NCBI GenBank assembly: GCA_963514095.1
Contig: OY741272.1
Coordinates: 25,189,230-25,253,229 of the forward strand
Origin: Eutrigla gurnardus
Taxonomy: Eukaryota; Chordata; Actinopteri; Perciformes; Triglidae
Direction: 5' to 3'
Length of the DNA stretch: 64,000 nt
Position 1 is the first letter of the stretch; every line of letters starts with the position of its first letter. Below, piece by piece: positions 1-9,700 of the stretch. The position numbers were made by a program, and so were the translations under genes. Below the pieces are notes generated by a model, which was given only the letters and a program-made list of their open reading frames with translations, was not told where the DNA came from and searched no databases.

Positions 1-41
1 GCGGAGCGGGAGAGCTTAATGACGTGTTTTTACTCCCGCAG

Positions 42-192
42 GAGGTTGACATCTACACAGTGAAGACCAAGGACCTCTCGTTCACCTCAGCGTTCTGCCT
101 GCAGATCCAGAGGAACGACTACATCCATGCACTCGTCACCTACTTCAACATCGAGTTCACCAAGTGTCACAAGAAGACAGGTTTCTCCACCG
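42..192 (+). CDS. prmt8: prmt8 coding exon (third from last)
   Basis: The exon follows the acceptor tactcccgcag and ends at the donor CCG|gtaaac. It is 151 nt long: 50 codons from EVDIYTVKT to GFST, plus one base (phase 1). It codes for part of the C-terminal beta-barrel. Confidence 0.93.
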
Positions 193-3100
193 GTAAACTG
201 CCTCGTCTTACTTTACACACAGAGATTCAAGCTTTCAAGCATTAGAGATAAAGCATGTATGATAGTGACGGTGATGAGAATCAGCCTCCACAGCAACAAC
301 ACAGCGCCACCCAGAGGCCAGGTTCAGTGCTGACGGCTCAGCAGAACGGATACTCCACCGAAGCCGTGGCTGCTTATGATTTCTCATAAATATGCCGTCT
401 TCCTCTGATCGTGTCGGTGAGCCCTGCAGAGACGAAATTTGCAATATAAAAGAAGCGGGCCCTCCTCATTCGCAGCAAGGGAACAAGGGAAAAGCTACGG
501 CTTGAACTCGGAATCAAACAGCCCTTACAAGTGACAAGAAAACTGATCTCAGTTTGAAGGCATGAAAGCTCGCGTCTCTGAACGAGTAAACAAACAAGTG
601 CTCGACATATCATTGTGTCGCGATGCGTTAGGGTTAGGTTTAAATGTGCGTGTAGGTACAGTCGTAGTCATTTCAGGGCTGTATGATGATCACATTACTG
701 GAAATAAACAACCCATGATAATTTTAACTCCACACCAACTCAGAGATGTTGGCAAAGGCAGCTAGAGAGTATGTGGTAGGTGAATTGTGGGTTTTCATGG
801 TTCATGCATGTCATTCAACACTCAAAAGGAGGCCTAATGAGGATATTCATTTTATACAAACTGGGGATGCTTGTCAAAAATCAGTGTGTGACTGACCTCT
901 AGTGGTAGTGGTAAATATTGTACATTGAAATGATGATTAGATGGATAGATAGATAGAGATATTCTTTACCCATATCTCATATTTCTGTGAGTTTGGCTGT
1001 CAGACCCTGAAAACTACCCGTCTACCAAAACGTAGATACAGATCTAAAACACACAGAGAGTCAAAGTGTGCAACCGATCCCCCAAACGGCCCTCGCATCA
1101 AAACACACGGACTCAGCAATAGATGAAAAGGGCAAGCGGGTCTGCATTCTGGTCAGTAGAAATGCCAGCTCATCTACAGAATTAGCATAAGACATGCAGC
1201 TTGTGAGTGGCTTCATTGAACTCTGCCCAAAAAAAAAAAACCTGGGCCAGCAGCAGCAGCCATGCTGATTGGCAGACTGTCATCCCTGGACTCAGAAAGA
1301 GCTCGTCTTTAAAAGGCGGAGCTGCCAACCTGGCAGACATTCAATTCCAGAGCTGCTGACCTTTCCATGTCTCGACAAACAAATTGGTGATGGTCGGGGC
1401 ACTGGTGGATGCTCATGTTTGTGGCTGATTTGTCAGATTTTTACCCGTCTGTGTTTCCTCACACACACACACAGGAATGGCAACACAAAAGTGATGAAAG
1501 GAGGACGAATCGAGTAACAGAGAGGTCAAGAATGCAGTCGTACATTTCCTGCCTTTCACGTCAGCGCTGTCGACTCGAACCTGCTCTCTTTGCACCGCCA
1601 CTTCACAGCCAGAAGGACGGGCCTCGCTTCAACGCCGCTGCTCCTCTGCATGCGTTTGTCCTCATCCTGACATTCACGTCAGGCAGCTAGAAGACCGCAT
1701 CATCTTCTCCGTTAGCTTCATGATGGACTGACAGCCTGTCCGGCGGTCTCTCTCTCTCTCTGCCTTCTGCCAAGTGTTTGCTGGTGCAAATCCTTGGTGA
1801 TGGTGAGGAGGGTTAAATGGCCTTGCGTCTCGGAAGTTTAGTTGATTTGTTGCCAAAGTTTTTAAAGTCGTTATGGGGAAAACTTTAGATCCGGACACCT
1901 GGATCTTGAGTTTTAAGTTGGATGTGAGCTTCCTGTTTGTTTTTAGCTCGGTGGCTAGGCTAGCTTTGAGCACTTTTATGGACTTTTGTGGTGGATCTTA
2001 AGATTTAAGCACTTATGTGGGCTTTTAGGGACTGTATACGTGTGATGGCTGAGTGTGGATCATGCAAGCTTACCGTTTCTAAAAGGAGAGCATCGCTTGT
2101 GCACGGGTCTCTCCCCGGCTCCAAGCGCAATAATCGCCGGTTGACTTCTTCCGCGTCTCGCCGCCGGAAGCTGCGCACGCAGCGCAGCACCTGTATCGTC
2201 TCGGACACCGACACGCGTCCTCCGCATCGTCAGGAAGATTTCGGTTATTTTTTACCAGGTTTCCTGACGTCCAAAATGTTCAAGGATAGCCCGCTTGAGG
2301 AGTCGTAAGTTAAAAAAATATATATATAATTTTTTTTTTTTTTTACATTTTTTTATTTCCGGTCCCCTCCCCTCTTTAACCGGAGGCATGGAGGCGTTCC
2401 CTCCTTTAGCTCCTGACTTTTTTTATTACTATTTCTTGTTTTGTTGTCTCATGCTAGTTTCCTTTACTATTCATACAATAGTTTCTGTCTGTTTATTGAA
2501 ACAGGCACATAATACATAAGGAAGACAAGCAATCGTGGGTTCATAGCCAACAGTGCTTTTTGCATGTGTTTATTATTCATCAACCTAACTGAGATTTGTT
2601 GCCTAAACATAACGAAGCTGTGACTGAAAATACTATTAATAAAAAAACAGAAAATGATAAATAAAATATATTTAAAAAAAAGCTTCACACAGGATTCAAA
2701 CCCCAGTCTCCTAGGTGAAAGTCTCAATATTGGCCAATTCATCCACCAACATGTCCCCCTCGTTATTCTCACTCTGGCTCAGTTGTTACTAATACTATAC
2801 CAAATTGCAAGCCTATAACCCAGTAGCTTGTAGTGATATGTTTCTTTGAAGTGTTCGTGTTTAATCTCGGTTGCCCACTCCCAATCATATTTTCTGTAAA
2901 TGATCACCCTCTGAAAACCTCTGGCTCCATTTTGATGGAGCTCCCTGCCTTTCTATTATACCTCTTGTTTTTTAAATTATGATGCAATTGTTCATTGTGG
3001 TGATTTGTGTCACATTAATGAGTCTTTCAATGCCCTTCATTTAACTTGACGTACGTCTGGCAAAACTCATTTTCGTGGCCACAGTCTTGAGTCTGGGCCT

Positions 3101-3228
3101 GTGGAAATCATGGACATGTTTCAAATCAAATCAACTTTATCGTCCCGAAGGAAATCTGTTCTTGGGCGAGGGGTGCCATGTAGAGCTGTTAGAATGTGGT
3201 ACTGCTTGATGATAACATTGAAATGGCT

Positions 3229-3268
<40 letters not shown>

Positions 3269-3936
3269 GCAGCACCAGATGCTCAGTACACCCACTGGAA
3301 GCAGACAGTCTTTTACCTGGAGGACTACTTGACGGTGCGGAGAGGAGAGGAGATCGTGGGCAGCATCGACATGAAGCCCAACGAGAAAAACATTGTGGGT
3401 ATTGTACTAATGTTCCTACTATGTAAGTCATGTAAAACTATGACACCAACAGTAATGATATCTTCCTCCAAGTGATTTATTACATGTTAGGTTCAGTGTA
3501 TAGAATGTGAGACAATCTATAATATAAGCAGTGTTGCACAGCGTTATTGGATCTTTATATCCCGGCTAAGAGATTCATTCACTGCCCACAAGAGATTGTT
3601 TTCTCCTCAGTGTTAGCAGCAGCACTGCAGACAAACAACAGCTTCTATTGTTGACCTTGCCAGTCTCCTCCTCCTCCTCTGGGATGGAGGAGAGGGGTTT
3701 GGTCCTCTTCAGACTAACACTTCTCCTGTCAGGTCAAAACGGAAAATCAAGAACCTCTGGTCTTACTTATTTTTTTATGTGTTTATCTATCAGTTTGTTC
3801 CTCTCTCTCACTGACAACTCCTCTCCTTTTCCTTCCTCTCTCTGACCCGCAGCGTGACTTGGACTTCACCTTCGAGCTGGATTTCAAAGGGCAGCTGTGC
3901 GAAGCGGCCATATCCCACGACTACAAGATGCGTTAA
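42..3936 (+). CDS. prmt8: prmt8, protein arginine N-methyltransferase 8 (3' end, last three coding exons)
   Basis: Three exons join in frame (42-192, 3273-3394, 3853-3936) to give the last 118 residues of a type I protein arginine methyltransferase. The family transfers methyl groups from S-adenosylmethionine to arginines, making asymmetric dimethylarginine. The visible part is the C-terminal beta-barrel and dimer region, including the conserved YTHWKQ motif (the THW loop) and the ending DLDF...LDFKGQLCE...DYKMR. Residues such as LSFTSAFCLQIQRNDY and the LEDYLTVRRGEE stretch fit PRMT8 better than its close relative PRMT1. PRMT8 is known as a brain-enriched enzyme, membrane-anchored by N-terminal myristoylation. 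The N-terminal and cofactor-binding exons, including the catalytic glutamates, lie upstream of the window. The next gene, cracr2a, is tail-to-tail with it, as in human. Family assignment is firm; the choice of PRMT8 over PRMT1 is strong, and it is supported by the neighbour. Confidence 0.93.
2085..2245. other. CpG-rich patch inside prmt8 intron
   Basis: This stretch has many CG dinucleotides (for example cgccgg, gcgtctcgccgccgg, gcgcacgcagcgc), while the DNA around it is AT-rich. A 97-codon arginine-rich ORF (2015-2308, plus) crosses it. I do not recognise the product. It may be a small CpG island, an old retroelement piece, or chance. Confidence 0.4.
2685..2755 (-). repeat. degenerate tRNA-like (tRNA-Glu-like) sequence
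   Basis: On the minus strand the sequence has a B-box-like GGTTTGAATCC (2692-2702) downstream of ctttcacctaggagac, which resembles the TTC anticodon arm of tRNA-Glu. The acceptor and anticodon stems do not pair well, so it is a tRNA-derived repeat or pseudogene rather than a working tRNA. Confidence 0.35.
3118..3175 (+). repeat. SINE/LINE 3'-end fragment
   Basis: The stretch caactttatcgtcccgaagg followed by aaatctgttcttgg matches the conserved 3' tail shared by several teleost SINE and L2/CR1-like elements. Only the tail is visible, so the source family is uncertain. Confidence 0.5.
3231..3266 (+). repeat. (TG)18 microsatellite at prmt8 3' splice site
   Basis: There are 18 uninterrupted TG units. 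They are followed directly by TTGCAG and the exon at 3273. The repeat takes the place of a normal polypyrimidine tract. Confidence 0.97.
3273..3394 (+). CDS. prmt8: prmt8 coding exon (penultimate)
   Basis: The exon runs from acceptor ttgcag to donor ATT|gtgggt. It is 122 nt long, enters in phase 1 and leaves in phase 0. It encodes APDAQYTHWKQTVFYLEDY and on to EKNI, including the THW motif of the family. The donor is weak (GTGGGT). Skipping this exon would shift the frame. Confidence 0.93.
3395..3852 (+). other. prmt8: prmt8 last intron
   Basis: A 458-bp intron ending in a long CT-rich tract and cccgcag. No other feature is seen. Confidence 0.85.
3853..3936 (+). CDS. prmt8: prmt8 last coding exon
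   Basis: It encodes 27 residues, from RDLDFTFELDFKGQLCE to DYKMR, then a TAA stop at 3934-3936. This is the conserved C terminus of PRMT1/PRMT8 enzymes. Confidence 0.95.
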   Translation, partial: RDLDFTFELDFKGQLCEAAISHDYKMR

Positions 3937-5580
3937 GTTGGACCAGGGGGGAGGACGTCGGTGCCCCCACTGAGTACAACTGCCGAGCACCAGAGGGGGA
4001 CGGAGGCACTCCCACGAACACGGGACGGACACATTGTGTGATGTAACCGGGGGGTAGAGAATGGCAGAGGCGGCCCCCGTTGACAGTATCACTGTTGTCA
4101 GTACAGTGTTCGATGACGGCAGGAAGTTACTCACGCTGACTGTTAAGATAAATCTGAATGTAACGGCAACAAACAAGGGGGGGGCGGGAATATCTCCTCG
4201 TCTTGATGAATGTTATTGATCATTGATGTGCGTAATACGTAAGATGGAGTGATGTACCCGTGTGTTTTGCTCACCTTATGGAGGATAGGCTGCGTTTTAT
4301 TTATAATTGCAGGTAATCAATTACTGTACTGTCCCAATTCTGCTCTTGGTCGACCAAACCATTAAGGTGCGATTCTTATGCCATTATGTACTGTAAGGGA
4401 ACGATTAGCAGAGACACACTTTCATTTATAGTCGTTGTCACTTTAGCAAATGTTGGGCAAACTAACGGCGATCGAACGCCACAGCCAAGGACGAACCTGC
4501 GTGTACGTGTCATGTGAAAGGTACCGTGTTTGCGTAATGAGTGTACTAGTAGCTGTCCGTGAGTGTGTTATAGAAGGGTCGCGCTGTCGGTCGCACAGCC
4601 TGGAACGCCGGATGTTCCCCGTGTCGTCAGTATGAGCAGTGATGTTGACATGCCAATAACAAACCTTCCCCATCCTCAATGCCTTCAGCAAGTGCCGAAA
4701 TGCTGCTGCATTCAGCTTTTTGTTTTCCCCCTCTTTATATATTAGAGATTCATTTTAGTCTACATCTGATCCACGTCAAGCAATCTAACCCTACATCTCT
4801 TACAAGTCCTAGCAACTACATGACTTTCAGTACTAGTCAATTCCTTGAGTACTATCACACAATGTGTTACTTGAGTTTACATACTGTGTCTAAATTACAC
4901 ACAGTTATGAAACCATCTTTCCAATTTGTGCTCTTACTGAGGTTAAAGTAAGAAATATAATATGGGTCGTTGTCCCACTGAAGGCTTTTCTTCCCTTAAG
5001 GACCTCACATTAATATTACTAGTGTAAGTCTCACACTACAGCTACTATCAACGAGGGAAAACAGTATAAAACATTTCCTCTCCCGGAGTACGTCTGTGTT
5101 CCATGCTACTGTTGTGTTTGGAGACAGCCAGGAACCAGCCTCTATGCTCCACGTCTTCTCTACCGACCTAATGAATCTTTTCAGGGCTGTAACCAAAATG
5201 TACAGCACGAACTCTGGGGACCAACAGGAGAACAAGTGTATTTATAAAGCATGCAACTATAACGCCAGTAACAATCAACAAACAGTGCAGTATGCTGCCT
5301 TCTCAAAGCACACGGTTTCTTTGATCCTGCGTATTTTACAGGACGCTGGCTGGTATAATAAGCAATACAATGTCATGAGTTACGAATGCTTACAATCAAC
5401 TATACATGATAAATAATCATATATTTAGAAACACACAATTTAACCCCCAAAGCAATCCCCCATGTAGTCACAGAAATTCTGATGAATTGGCATGTTAATT
5501 CCACAAAGTATTGAATATGTTTCACATACTGTTATGTCGACTTAAAATCTGAATAAACAGCAATGTCCAAACTCATCCAC
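3937..5580 (+). other. prmt8: prmt8 3' UTR (inferred)
   Basis: Non-coding sequence between the stop codon and the first AATAAA on this strand (5552-5557). ORFs inside it resemble nothing known. The exact cleavage point is inferred. Confidence 0.6.
5552..5557 (+). terminator. prmt8: prmt8 poly(A) signal AATAAA
   Basis: This is the first canonical AATAAA after the prmt8 stop codon, in the context ctgaataaacag. It would give a 3' UTR of about 1.6 kb. Confidence 0.55.
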
Positions 5581-5654
5581 CGGGTGACGCTGTGGAACTT
5601 ATTTTGATCTCATTGCAGCAGGAAGAAGAAGTCCTTTATGCATGATATTTAACG

Positions 5655-5664
5655 TTTATTTATT
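5655..5664 (-). terminator. cracr2a: cracr2a poly(A) signals (two overlapping AATAAA)
   Basis: The plus strand reads tttatttatt, which is AATAAATAAA on the minus strand, two overlapping canonical signals about 1 kb past the cracr2a stop. I found no nearer one. Confidence 0.55.
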
Positions 5665-6624
5665 TGATGTATTTACACGTTTATATATATACACATTAAA
5701 GTGATGTGCAGGACACTGACCGTAGTGAAGCACTATTAGTGACCATAGTGCAATATCAAAATGGTACATTATGAACTTTTCTTCCCACAAAACCTTACAA
5801 TTTTTCACCTTCCTATAGAAACAGATTACATAACTTACCTAACATATACATAGTGACACTATTTGTATAAAATACTTGGCACCGAGGCAGATTAAGGTGA
5901 TAAATGTAAGGTGCTAAAAACTTTTGGTGTATTGGGGGAAATAATGCTCCAACACAGAATTACAGATCGATGGCCATCGTAATAACAGGACAAAATAACA
6001 CAAAAGATGTCTGATAATATACTAATATGATATACTTCATTTGTAGGTTGTTTTGGTTGAAGTTTAGAAGCACATCACTTCTGTACTGCATGGTAGTCAT
6101 CTTTTTATCCACCAGGTGAAGAACATAAGAACACCTCTCTGATTCTGTCTCCAGAAAAACACCAAACCCTTCACTGAGGTAATGTTAACCGCAACGTTGT
6201 TTGATAAAACATAACATTTTACACTCGTTTGTGCTATTATGTCAATGCCGTGTATTTGTACAAAAAGGTGAAGAATTACAACGGCTAAAAAAACACACAT
6301 AACACTGAATGAATATATTAATACATAAAGTAAAAAGCCCACATGCGACAGATAAAAGGGTCTTTGTGAGCTAAATAAATAGTTGAGAGCCACAGTCAGA
6401 CTGTACATCGTACATTTAAAAAAAGGGTCTCAGTGACTCGGTTGTTCTTCATTTCTCACTGTTTTCTTCCTAAAATTGGAATTTGAGGTTATTTTCAAAA
6501 CTGCAAACAACTTGGGTAAACATTGAGTTGACTCTTTATAATAGTGCAATAACGTCCGTGACACATGACGACCTACATCCAATCCACGGTGTTGGGTTTG
6601 GATGTTAGTAAAGGGTAGTGCTAC

Positions 6625-6664
6625 TGTGTGTGTGTGTCTGTGTGTGTGTGTGTGTGTGTGTGTC
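6625..6664. repeat. (TG)n microsatellite, interrupted
   Basis: TG units broken by single TC interruptions, lying within 3-45 bp downstream of the cracr2a stop codon. In the mRNA it would read as a CA-rich tract. Confidence 0.95.
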
Positions 6665-6666
6665 TG

Positions 6667-6754
6667 TTAGCAGCAGGATTTCTTCTTCTCCGCGGCGTCA
6701 CCCACCAGCTGGACCGTCTTCTCCTTCTCTCTGTCCTCCTGCACTTTCAGAATC
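6667..6754 (-). CDS. cracr2a: cracr2a coding exon 17 (last)
   Basis: After acceptor cacttag it encodes RILKVQEDREKEKTVQLVGD then AAEKKKSCC and a TAA stop (6667-6669). The protein ends in two cysteines after a basic stretch, fitting dual prenylation of a Rab. Confidence 0.94.
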
Positions 6755-9700
6755 CTAAGTGACATAATGAGACACAATAAACATATGAACCGGGACACGC
6801 CACTGAAAACATGCACATGCTCGTTACTGCTGCTTCATCCGACCTGCACATGCTTCACTTCTGCTCTCTATCAGGTTTGTGTGCACCACGGAGGGTCTTA
6901 ATTTAACACTTCCTGCTCATTTTATTTGAATATTGACACTGTAAACTACGCCAGGTATTTTCACTAAGAAGTGAGTGCTTTCTGTTTTCCAGAACATATG
7001 ATAAGAAGATGTTTTATCCCTCCTGCACAGAGCAAATTAAACATTTGGCTCTCTGTACGTCACATCAAGGTTGCAATGCGTGCACTGGCCTTATTGTTCA
7101 GCTCTGCGAGGTTGGGTGTGAGGACACCAATTATCCCGGCAGCGGTGCCGGTTATGCGTGTGAGTTTGGCCCCAGTTTGTTTGCTCACCTGGCTAAATGA
7201 ATCATGGACGCCATCACGTTGTGTCCGGAGAATGCACTGCACTCATAGAAAGTCATCTGGCAGTCCTGGAAACAGAGGTGGACGGATTTCATCTATTTTT
7301 GCACATTGATCAGGGTCAAAGTCAATTATGTATGAATAGTCGCAAAATGAGAAAAATAGAAAAATGTTACAATATTAGCTCACTTATTCAGTCACCATAG
7401 AAACTATATTACACACCAGAGACATGAAGAATCATAAAAAAAAAACTAAGAAAGATGATGGAGAAAATAATCTCATAAGCAGCACTGATCCTCTAAAACC
7501 TTGAGCTCAGTGGACAAAACAGTCAGACTGACCGTGGCTAGTCTTTCCCCCACTCCTTTCTGAACTTCTCTCTCAATCTCCTTGTCCGTTTTGTTTCCCA
7601 AGAGCATGATGGGAATGGCCTCGCCGGCGCCCTCCTGTGAAAGAAGAAAAACAAAGAATGTAGACTCAAAGGAACCAATTTAAAAAAGGGCCCTTTGGTG
7701 TTAAAATACGAGGCCACCAGCTTCCCTGTTGTGATTGGCTTCCCAGCGGGAGACCAGCCAGGTGTATAGAAGCATCGCTGTAAACAAATTCAACAACTGA
7801 CCTTCATTGGTCCTATATTTTCTACATTAGGAAACTGGAAAACAAATATATTCAACACTGTTTCTTGTCAACCTGCTAAAAGGAAACGAAAGAGAGCATC
7901 AGCAGCACAGGATCTTACCTTTACACTCGTCAGCCACTGTCTGACAGCCGTAAAGCTGTGCACGTCTGTGATGTCATAGATAACAACCACGCCGTCAGCC
8001 TTGCGAAAGAATTGTTTGGTGATGCTGCGATACCTGCAGTAGAGGGGGGTCAGACGGAAAGAGGAAGGTTGGTGTTTTCACTGCTACTTCAAAAATCCCT
8101 GAAAACTCTTCCTTGGCCTTACAAAACTTGCAAAAATACAGGGACATTTTGTTTGTAACTTTCACAAGGAAACTATTTGAATCAATGCAAGATCTAAGAA
8201 TTCAAGTACACTCTATAAAAGAAAGCAGTGGCACACAGCGGCCTTATCAGTGCTGCAGTACATATAGACTATAGAATATGTGTCATATTTTTACCTCTCC
8301 TGTCCTGCTGTATCCCACAACTGGAGTGCCACCTGGCTGTTGTCCACTGCTATTGTCTTTACACTGTAATCTATGCCTACGAGACAAGAAACTGTTAGTC
8401 AGACATTCTGTTTTATTATCGTTGACTCTCTACTGTTCCACATACAAATAACCAAATCTATAAATTGACCTGAATACATGTACATCACATGTTTATATTG
8501 GAAGATTAATGTTCAGATCAATGGAATAAACTGGAAACTGACTGTGAAGTGTTACTTCCAAACTTGTATTCATTTGGCAGTTTTTCAAAGGCTGAACTGA
8601 AGAACCTTGACGGTAGCCTCGAAGCACTTCTTCTTCTTTATCCAAATGAAATCCTCCAACAGCTTTAAAGGATGAAGTCTGAAGATATTCTACACAGGCC
8701 AAACCAAACAAATACGCTGAAAAGCAAATATCTTACAGGGATGATGTTTGGGAAGACCAAAGCCTGACGCTTTTATGTTTGAATGAATGTCTCACATTGG
8801 CATTGAGAGCGTGTCTGGCCTCATTTTATTACATCGGAGACAATTTAATAGACAATAATATCCATCCATCCATTATCTGTAACTGCTTACCCTTGTCAGG
8901 TTCAGTTTGGTTTTTCACTGCTGACACTGTTATCAGTCTAATTGATGATCATTGAGGTCAACAACAAGGCGGGGTGTTTTCTTGCCTTTTCCTCATAGTA
9001 ACTAACAAGGGCCTGTTTGCACTCTACAGTACGTACCCACAGTAGCAGAAGTGCTCGGGTGGAAGCAGTCGTCACAAAATCGCTGCAGCAGGGAGGTCTT
9101 TCCTACGCTGGAGTTCCCCACCAGGACGATTTTGAAGAGGCGGTCAGGCGGCGAGGGACCACCTTCCTCCTGGTAGCAGAAAGTGAAAGGTTAAGGGATG
9201 GCCCTTTAAACAATTAGCTGAGTGGCTGACTCCTCTTTGTGTGAGGGAGGCCGAACACAATGGTGCCACACCACTGAGATTTATCACCTCTCCTCCTTTC
9301 ATCTACCTGGCTCGGGAAAAGGGAACATTTCGCTCGTAAAATAAATCATGGTAACACTTACAGCTGTTGCATTCTTGCTTACATTTAGACTGGTCTCCTT
9401 GCCAACGGGCTGCCCCCTCGGAGATGTGGGAGTTCGACGTTCCTCCATATCTCCCCTCGACTTTCGCTGCTGGGCAGAGGACTCACAAGGGTAGATATCG
9501 CTCATCTCCAAGTCTATCGTGTCCTCGTTGTCCGAGGTTTCCTCTCCTTCGCTACACTCCTGAAGAGGGGATTGGGGCTGACGGTTATCCTGGAGCAGGT
9601 GAGGGAGGTGGTCCTCCTCGATGGAGATGATCCTCTGGAGGTGCCCTCGTTTGTCCGACGTGCGAAAGGACGGGCATGACCCATTGGCTAGGTTCTGCCT

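Larger units (their letters stand above)
193..3272 (+). other. prmt8: prmt8 intron
   Basis: A 3.1-kb intron with no convincing exon on either strand. It holds a GATA-type simple repeat near 945, a CT run near 1747, a CpG-rich patch at about 2085-2240, A/T homopolymers near 2317-2350, a degenerate tRNA-like sequence near 2690, a SINE/LINE 3'-end fragment near 3121, and a (TG)18 tract at its 3' end. Confidence 0.85.
5630..6666 (-). other. cracr2a: cracr2a 3' UTR (inferred)
   Basis: Sequence downstream of the cracr2a stop (minus strand) as far as the nearest poly(A) signal. It contains a TG/CA microsatellite at about 6625-6664, just after the stop codon. A 103-codon ORF at 6097-6408 is judged a chance ORF. 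Confidence 0.6.

Noticed and set aside
6097..6408. 103-codon hydrophobic ORF on the minus strand
   Set aside because: It lies in the inferred cracr2a 3' UTR, is AT-driven (rich in F, L, V, Y), and has no family resemblance or splice context.
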